Positions 33,919 through 38,390 of a stretch of 38,390 nucleotides of DNA are shown here, one piece after another. The notes beneath the pieces are model-generated. The model was not told the origin of the DNA and did no database searches. It worked only from the letters and a program-made list of their open reading frames with translations. The position numbers and the translations under genes were made by a program. Every line of letters starts with the position of its first letter. Within the stretch, counting starts at the first letter, position 1. Source of the stretch: Candidatus Merdisoma merdipullorum (GTDB lineage Bacteria > Bacillota > Clostridia > Lachnospirales > Lachnospiraceae); the NCBI GenBank assembly GCA_018715645.1, contig DVLE01000082.1:1-38390 (forward strand), given 5' to 3'.

Positions 33919-33964
33919 TGATAAAATAATATCATTTTTATTATTGATTATCAAGTGTTATAAT
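33919..33964 (+). promoter_or_regulatory. LysR-type dyads and -10 box before the flavoprotein gene
   Basis: TGATA-N6-TATCA (33919-33934) fits the T-N11-A LysR box. A second dyad TTGAT-T-ATCAA (33944-33954) lies just before a consensus TATAAT (33959-33964) with no good -35 box. This is the usual picture for an activator-dependent promoter shared with a divergent LysR gene. Confidence 0.6.
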
Positions 33965-34014
33965 GAAGTAACAGATAGGGCAAGACGCAGGTAAAAGAAA
34001 GGAGAAAATTACCG

Positions 34015-35640
34015 ATGAAGGTACTGATTATTGGGGGCGTGGCAGCGGGAACCAAGGTTGCTGCAAAGCTGAAGCGGGAAGATCGCAGTCATGAGGTTAC
34101 GATTTTGACAAAGGGAAAGGATATTTCCTACGCGGGCTGCGGCCTTCCTTATTATGTGGGCGGAATGATTCCCACAAGAGAACAGCTTATTGTCAATACG
34201 CCGGAGTCTTTTTCCAGGCTGACAGGGGCAAAGGTGCTGACGGAGACGGAAGTGACGGCCGTAGATACTGCGGCAAAGACCGTGACAGCCGTACATAACG
34301 GGGAAAGCAGAAACTATTCCTATGACAAGCTGGTGATTGCATCCGGAGCCTCTCCGTTCCGTCCGGATATAGAGGGACTGGATCTGGAAAATGTATTCTT
34401 TATGCGGACGCCGGACGATGCGATTGCGCTGCGTGAGGCTGTAGAGGCGGGAGGAATCAAGCGCGCAGTCGTGGCGGGAGGCGGTTTTATCGGCCTTGAG
34501 GTGGCGGAAAACCTGGCGGAGAAGGGCGTGCGTGTGAATGTCATTGACTTTGCTCCCCATGTGCTTCCCAATTTCCTGGACCCGGAGATGAGCGAGTATG
34601 TGGAGAACCGGATGTCCGAGGCGGGCGTGAACCCGATGACAGGCGTGGCTCTGGAAGCGATTCTCGGCGATGGAAAGGTGGAAAAGGTTCAGACCAGTAA
34701 GCGCGCGGTAAAGGCCGACGCCGTGGTGATTGCTATCGGAATCCGTCCCAACACAGCCTTTCTGGAGGGCAGCGGAATTAAGATGCAGAAGGGGACGATC
34801 CTGACGGACAAGTATCTGCGCACCAATGTGGAGGATGTGTACGCGGTAGGCGACTGCGCAATGGTCACAAACCGTGAGACAGGAGAAAAGACCTGGTCGC
34901 CTATGGGCTCTACGGCCAATATAGCAGGCCGTGTTCTGGCGGAAGACATCTGCGGAGCGGGCAAGGAATATGCGGGCGTGCTGGGAACGGGCGTCGCAAA
35001 GCTTCCGGGCGGCATCAATGCGGGGCGCACCGGACTTACGGAGACGGCGGCCAGAGCGGCGGGTTATGATGTCGTTACCGCGCTCTCTGTCGTGGACGAC
35101 AAGGCTCATTATTATCCGGGAGCCGGCAGCTTTATTATCAAGATGGTTGCTGACAGGACTACGCGGAAATTCCTTGGTATTCAGGTTTTGGGAAAAGGAG
35201 CGGTAGACAAGGTGACGGACATTGCGGTGACGGCGATTTCTCTGGGAGCTACCGTAGACCAGCTTGAGAATCTGGATTTTGCCTATGCGCCGCCTTTCTC
35301 CACGGCGATTCATCCGTTCGCCCATGCCCTGAACGTGCTGCTGAACAAGATGAGCGGAGCCTTTGAAACCTTTACTCCGGCGGAATATCAGGCAGGAGCT
35401 GCCGAAGGCTACCGTCTGGTGGACGCGTCGCCCCAGCCTTCGATTCCCGGCGCACCGTATCTGGATCTGACAAAGATTGAAGGAGAGGTCGAGGGCTTTG
35501 GCAAAGACGAGAAGCTTCTGATTGTATGCGCGAAGGGAAAGCGCGCTTACATGACGCAGAACCGTCTGAAATACTATGGCTACACAAACACGCGGGTTCT
35601 GGAGGGAGGAACGACCTTTAACGAGCTCGCAGAGGACTAG
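34015..35640 (+). CDS. CoA-disulfide reductase-like flavoprotein with shortened rhodanese tail
   Basis: The 541-residue FAD/NAD(P)H oxidoreductase has the FAD motif VLIIGGVAAGTKVAAKLKR at 3-21. The single redox cysteine Cys42 lies in DISYAGCGLPYYVGG, as in CoA-disulfide reductases and NADH oxidases of this branch. The NAD site is near VVAGGGFIGLEVAENLAEKG, and the second FAD motif is DVYAVGDCA. The C-terminus reads IPGAPYLDLTKI then LLIVCAKGKRAYMTQNRLKYYGYTNTRVLEGG with Cys505 in a rhodanese-type C-x-x-G-x-R loop. The first half of a rhodanese domain (the DVRxPxEY part) is missing. It precedes a sulfite reductase, so persulfide or polysulfide reduction is the likely role. Confidence 0.88.
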   Translation: MKVLIIGGVAAGTKVAAKLKREDRSHEVTILTKGKDISYAGCGLPYYVGGMIPTREQLIVNTPESFSRLTGAKVLTETEVTAVDTAAKTVTAVHNGESRNYSYDKLVIASGASPFRPDIEGLDLENVFFMRTPDDAIALREAVEAGGIKRAVVAGGGFIGLEVAENLAEKGVRVNVIDFAPHVLPNFLDPEMSEYVENRMSEAGVNPMTGVALEAILGDGKVEKVQTSKRAVKADAVVIAIGIRPNTAFLEGSGIKMQKGTILTDKYLRTNVEDVYAVGDCAMVTNRETGEKTWSPMGSTANIAGRVLAEDICGAGKEYAGVLGTGVAKLPGGINAGRTGLTETAARAAGYDVVTALSVVDDKAHYYPGAGSFIIKMVADRTTRKFLGIQVLGKGAVDKVTDIAVTAISLGATVDQLENLDFAYAPPFSTAIHPFAHALNVLLNKMSGAFETFTPAEYQAGAAEGYRLVDASPQPSIPGAPYLDLTKIEGEVEGFGKDEKLLIVCAKGKRAYMTQNRLKYYGYTNTRVLEGGTTFNELAED

Positions 35641-35729
35641 GAGACCGATGGCGCAGTGCGGGGAGAATAGAGGATTTTGCTTCCCGTACGCCGCCGCCAC
35701 AGACTGCAAACAACAGGAGGAGAAAACGT

Positions 35730-36683
35730 ATGGCTACACTTACCATCAGCGCGGCAGACGAAAAGAAAGTAAAGGCACGCGGATTTTTAAGCAACAAGGG
35801 AACAGATAATTTTTCCGGTCGTATTATCACGGTGAACGGCCGGGTAACTGCCGAGCAGCAGAAGGTGATCGGAGAGGCGGCGGAAAAGTTCGGAAATGGA
35901 ACAGTGACCTATACTACGAGATTGACGGTGGAGGTTCCGGGGATTCCTTATGAGAAGATTGACGAATTCTGCGATTATATCGCGAAGGCGGGACTGGTGA
36001 CCGGCGGAACAGGCTCCAAGGTGCGCCCTGTGGTGGCCTGCAAGGGAACGACCTGTCAATACGGGCTTTTGGATTCCTTCGGTCTGTCCGAGGAAATTCA
36101 TCACAGATTTTATGAAGGCTATCGTCAGGTGCAGCTTCCCCACAAGTTTAAGATTGCCGTGGGAGGCTGTCCGAACAACTGCGTAAAACCGGATCTCAAT
36201 GACATCGGCATCATCGGCCAGCGGATTCCGAATTATGACGAGGACGAATGCAACGGCTGCAAAAAGTGCGCGGTGGAGAGAGTCTGTCCTGTCCATGCGG
36301 CGAAGCTTGTGGACGGCGTCATGGAGATCGATAAAGACGTCTGCAACAACTGCGGACGCTGTATTGGAAAATGTCCTTTTGACTGTATCGAGGACGGCGT
36401 ATACGGCTACAAGATCTACATCGGCGGACGCTGGGGAAAGAATGTGGCTCAGGGAAGGGCGCTTTCAAAAGTCTTTACGGATAAAGAGGAAGCGTTGTCC
36501 GTGATTGAAAAGGCGATTCTTTTGTTCCGCGAGCAGGGACAGACCGGAGAAAGGTTCTCGTCCACGATTGAACGTCTGGGCTTTGAGAATGTGGAAGCCC
36601 AGCTTCTCTCCGACGATATTCTGGCGAGAAAGCAGGAGATTCTGGACGCCCAGCTTCATCTGACAGGAGGAGCCACCTGCTAA
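35730..36683 (+). CDS. Siroheme/[4Fe-4S] sulfite reductase-like protein with inserted ferredoxin
   Basis: The 317-residue protein resembles small dissimilatory-type or AsrC-like sulfite reductases. The siroheme-coupled cluster ligands are Cys104 and Cys109 (ACKGTTCQYG) and Cys147 and Cys151 (GGCPNNC). Two ferredoxin motifs follow (CNGCKKCAVERVCP and CNNCGRCIGKCP, about 174-220). The first ligand pair is C-x4-C here, one residue shorter than in E. coli-type assimilatory enzymes. AGGAGG lies 7-8 bases before the ATG. Coexpression with the flavoprotein (89-base gap) suggests that it supplies electrons or handles the product, six-electron reduction of sulfite to sulfide. CysL-like regulation fits. 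Confidence 0.87.
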   Translation: MATLTISAADEKKVKARGFLSNKGTDNFSGRIITVNGRVTAEQQKVIGEAAEKFGNGTVTYTTRLTVEVPGIPYEKIDEFCDYIAKAGLVTGGTGSKVRPVVACKGTTCQYGLLDSFGLSEEIHHRFYEGYRQVQLPHKFKIAVGGCPNNCVKPDLNDIGIIGQRIPNYDEDECNGCKKCAVERVCPVHAAKLVDGVMEIDKDVCNNCGRCIGKCPFDCIEDGVYGYKIYIGGRWGKNVAQGRALSKVFTDKEEALSVIEKAILLFREQGQTGERFSSTIERLGFENVEAQLLSDDILARKQEILDAQLHLTGGATC

Positions 36684-36688
36684 GCGTG

Positions 36689-36746
36689 AGAACAGAATTT
36701 TTTGTGTAATTTTGTTCTGGACAAAAAATATTTTATCTGTTATGAT
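36689..36746 (+). promoter_or_regulatory. Promoter and dyad upstream of the Lrp-like gene
   Basis: TGGACA (36718-36723) and TATGAT (36741-36746) are 17 bases apart. AGAACAGAATT (36689-36699) and AATTTTGTTCT (36708-36718) form an inverted repeat with one mismatch reaching the -35 box, a possible Lrp autoregulatory site. Confidence 0.65.
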
Positions 36747-36762
36747 AAATCACAGAGTAAAC

Positions 36763-36794
36763 AAAGGCAGTTTGCGAAAGCAGGCTGCCTTTTT
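36763..36794 (+). terminator. Terminator between sulfite reductase and Lrp-like gene
   Basis: AAAGGCAG...CTGCCTTT with an inner TGC-GAAA-GCA and T5. It follows the putative Lrp-gene promoter by only about 10 bases past its start site, so it would also cut that transcript unless bypassed. Confidence 0.85.
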
Positions 36795-36858
36795 GCATGT
36801 TTAAGAGCGGGCTGGACAGACGGTCCGTTTCAAAGGTTTTGCAAGGAGGAATGGAGAC

Positions 36859-37311
36859 ATGGACAGCATTGATCTGAGTATTCTGAAATGTCTGAAGAAA
36901 AATTCGCGGCAGACAGCCTCGATGATCAGTCAGACCATAAATCTGTCTGTATCGGCTGTGATAGAGCGGATACGGAAGATGGAAGCCAGGGGTATGATTC
37001 AGCAGTATACCGTAGTTCTGGATGAGAAGCAGCTTGGCAATGATCTGGCGGTATTTATGTCTGTACGATTGGAACATCCGAGGTTCGGAGAAGATTTTGC
37101 AAGGGAAGCTTCCTCCCATCCGAATATTACGGAGTGTTATCATATCGCCGGAGATGTGGACTATCTCCTGAAGATTGTGACGGATTCCTCCAGCAGCCTG
37201 GAGCTGATACACCAGGATATTAACAAAATGCCGGGAGTGTCCTGGACGAAGACGCTGTACGTGCTGTCAACTATCAAAAATGACGTTTCGGTTTTGCCGG
37301 ATCAAATATGA
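36859..37311 (+). CDS. Lrp/AsnC-family transcriptional regulator
   Basis: The 150-residue regulator has an N-terminal helix-turn-helix (MDSIDLSILKCLKKNSRQTASMISQTINLSVSAVIERIRKMEARGMIQQYTVVLD). The C-terminal RAM/ligand-binding domain includes FMSVRLEHPRFGEDFAREASSHPNITECYHIAGDVDYLLKIVTDSSSSLELI. Members sense amino acids and tune amino-acid metabolism. AAGGAGG precedes the ATG by about 10 bases. It is monocistronic, bracketed by terminators. No amino-acid gene is next to it, so its regulon is not obvious from context. Confidence 0.93.
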   Translation: MDSIDLSILKCLKKNSRQTASMISQTINLSVSAVIERIRKMEARGMIQQYTVVLDEKQLGNDLAVFMSVRLEHPRFGEDFAREASSHPNITECYHIAGDVDYLLKIVTDSSSSLELIHQDINKMPGVSWTKTLYVLSTIKNDVSVLPDQI

Positions 37312-37324
37312 GAACAAAGAGATT

Positions 37325-37376
37325 CAGAGGGCGTCCCAAAATGGAGAGTTTTGGAGCGCCCTCTGCCGCTGTTTTT
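37325..37376 (+). terminator. Terminator of the Lrp-like gene
   Basis: CAGAGGGCG...CGCCCTCTG with an inner CCAAAA/TTTTGG extension separated by a 2x2 mismatch. A T5 follows after six bases. Confidence 0.7.
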
Positions 37377-37422
37377 GACAGTCGTTCTTTCGCGTGAACC
37401 CGGCAAAATTTTTCCCAGACAC

Positions 37423-37451
37423 TTGACACTGCCCTAAAGGTGGATTATGCT
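37423..37451 (+). promoter_or_regulatory. Promoter of the AI-2E-family gene
   Basis: TTGACA (37423-37428) and TATGCT (37446-37451) have a 17-base spacer, 41 bases before the ATG. Confidence 0.85.
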
Positions 37452-37491
37452 CACTAGAGAGACAGTTTTATTGGGATAGAGGAGTGGGTGC

Positions 37492-38390
37492 ATGAATCTC
37501 GACCGTGAAAATATGAAAAAACTGATGTTTCTGATCACCTTTACCATAATTCTTCTTGTGGGTGTTCAGCGGCTGGATGTGGTGCTGGGCACACTGGATG
37601 TGTTATGGACGATCTTCTTTCCCTTCGTATTGGGGGCGGCTATCGCCTTTCTTTTGAATGTTCCCATGTCTTTCATGGAAAAGAGGCTTTTTGGGGAAGA
37701 AAAGAAAGAAAAATGGAAAAGAAAACTGGCGCGGCCTTTGAGTCTGCTGCTTACGATTGTGCTTGTGATGGCAGTGATTGCGCTTGTGATTTTTGTGGTG
37801 GTTCCGGAACTCAGCTCCACGGTCTCCAGTCTGGCGGCGCAGATCGAAGCTGCGCTGCCAAAGGCCCAGAGCTGGCTGGAAAGTACTTTCCGGGATAACG
37901 AACAGGTGTCGGCCTGGATTGACAGTCAGGAAGTGAACTGGGAGGCCATGGTACAGACGGCGCTGAATATGCTTCAGACGGGCGCGGGAAGTGTGCTGGC
38001 TTCTACCGTAGTAGTGGCGCGTGGGATTATCAACGCGCTCTACACCTTTATTATTTCAGTTATCTTTGCCTGCTATGTGCTGGTCCAGAAGGAAAAACTG
38101 AGCGTACAGGCGCAGAAGCTTTTAAGAGCAGTGTTTCCGGAGAAGCATGCGGATCGAATTACCTATATCTTTTCCTTAAGCTACAGTACTTTTACGAATT
38201 TTATCACAGGACAGTGCCTGGAAGCGGCAATACTGGGAACCATGTTTTTTGTGGTGATGAGCGTTCTGAAGTTTCCCTATGCGCTTCTGGTGGGAGTTCT
38301 GGTTGCTTTTACGGCTTTGATTCCTATTTTTGGGGCATTTATCGGCTGTGCCATTGGAGCCTTTTTAATATTGGTGGTGAATCCCATGAG
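37492..38390 (+). CDS. AI-2E family (TqsA/YdiK-like) transporter, 3' end outside window
   Basis: The reading frame is open to the window edge, with 299 residues visible and no stop. It has N-terminal helices (LMFLITFTIILLVGVQRLDVV, LWTIFFPFVLGAAIAFLLNVP), a further pair near residue 85 and a soluble-looking amphipathic segment (VPELSSTVSSLAAQIEAALPKAQSWLES). The next helices then follow (ALYTFIISVIFACYVLVQK; TGQCLEAAILGTMFFVVM; YALLVGVLVAFTALIPIFGAFIG). This is the layout of the AI-2E/UPF0118 family, whose members export signals or ions. GAGGAG lies 7 bases before the ATG. Only the first ~75 percent of a usual ~370-400-residue protein is here. Confidence 0.88.
   Translation, partial: MNLDRENMKKLMFLITFTIILLVGVQRLDVVLGTLDVLWTIFFPFVLGAAIAFLLNVPMSFMEKRLFGEEKKEKWKRKLARPLSLLLTIVLVMAVIALVIFVVVPELSSTVSSLAAQIEAALPKAQSWLESTFRDNEQVSAWIDSQEVNWEAMVQTALNMLQTGAGSVLASTVVVARGIINALYTFIISVIFACYVLVQKEKLSVQAQKLLRAVFPEKHADRITYIFSLSYSTFTNFITGQCLEAAILGTMFFVVMSVLKFPYALLVGVLVAFTALIPIFGAFIGCAIGAFLILVVNPM

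Noticed and set aside
34009-35709. Minus-strand open frame of 566 codons opposite the flavoprotein gene
   Set aside because: Antisense shadow of a well-supported gene; no motifs, and it runs through the divergent operon.

Overview
The window looks like a chromosomal segment of a low-to-mid GC Bacillota, class Clostridia, most likely Lachnospiraceae. The grounds are strong AGGAGG ribosome-binding sites, a Spo0A-type DNA-binding protein, a PadR/DUF1700 module, an infC-rpmI-rplT operon with a transcription-attenuator leader and an AUU start, and RpnC-like PD-(D/E)XK proteins. I see no phage, plasmid, CRISPR or insertion-sequence signature. Genus cannot be settled by eye.

Layout. (1) 0-0.7 kb: a minus-strand PD-(D/E)XK-like protein with a degenerate 3' end. 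(2) 0.97-4.5 kb: capE-capF-capG, a complete route from UDP-GlcNAc to UDP-N-acetyl-L-fucosamine, with no glycosyltransferases beside it. (3) 4.6-5.4 kb: a standalone Spo0A C-terminal-domain gene, then a hairpin-rich control region. (4) 5.4-9.9 kb: a PucR-family regulator, a DUF917/S-methyl-thiohydantoin-desulfurase-like protein and a hydantoinase/oxoprolinase-like protein, probably a catabolic unit for a cyclic amide. (5) 9.98 kb: tRNA-Trp(CCA) on the minus strand. (6) 10.3-15.3 kb: PadR, DUF1700 membrane protein, small exported protein, OmpR-type response regulator and a multi-pass histidine kinase, an envelope-sensing cluster. (7) 15.4-17.3 kb: a membrane dipeptidase facing a class-I-amidotransferase-like gamma-glutamyl hydrolase. 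(8) 17.5-21.4 kb: a MacAB-like efflux operon headed by a perfect 20-bp inverted repeat. (9) 21.7-22.6 kb: an Rpn-type nuclease-like protein. (10) 22.9-29.3 kb: a Hanks-type Ser/Thr kinase with an extracytoplasmic helical domain, a tiny membrane protein and a 1505-residue membrane-anchored protein with about eleven Ig-like modules. This is the least explained locus. (11) 29.4-30.9 kb: infC-rpmI-rplT. (12) 30.9-32.9 kb: two G3E/CobW GTPases, one with a His-rich metal-binding segment, the other fused to a YcgQ/DUF1980-like C-terminal domain. (13) 32.9-36.7 kb: a CysL-like LysR regulator divergent from a CoA-disulfide-reductase-like flavoprotein with a shortened rhodanese tail and a siroheme sulfite reductase-like protein. 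(14) 36.9 kb to the end: an Lrp/AsnC regulator and a partial AI-2E-family transporter.

Regulation is unusually readable. It includes near-consensus promoters (infC, tRNA-Trp, AI-2E gene, Lrp gene), intrinsic terminators at most operon ends, tandem direct repeats before the two-component genes, and dyads in front of the PucR, MacAB and sulfite-reductase units. Functions are assigned from motifs read in translation and remembered family features. No database search was run.
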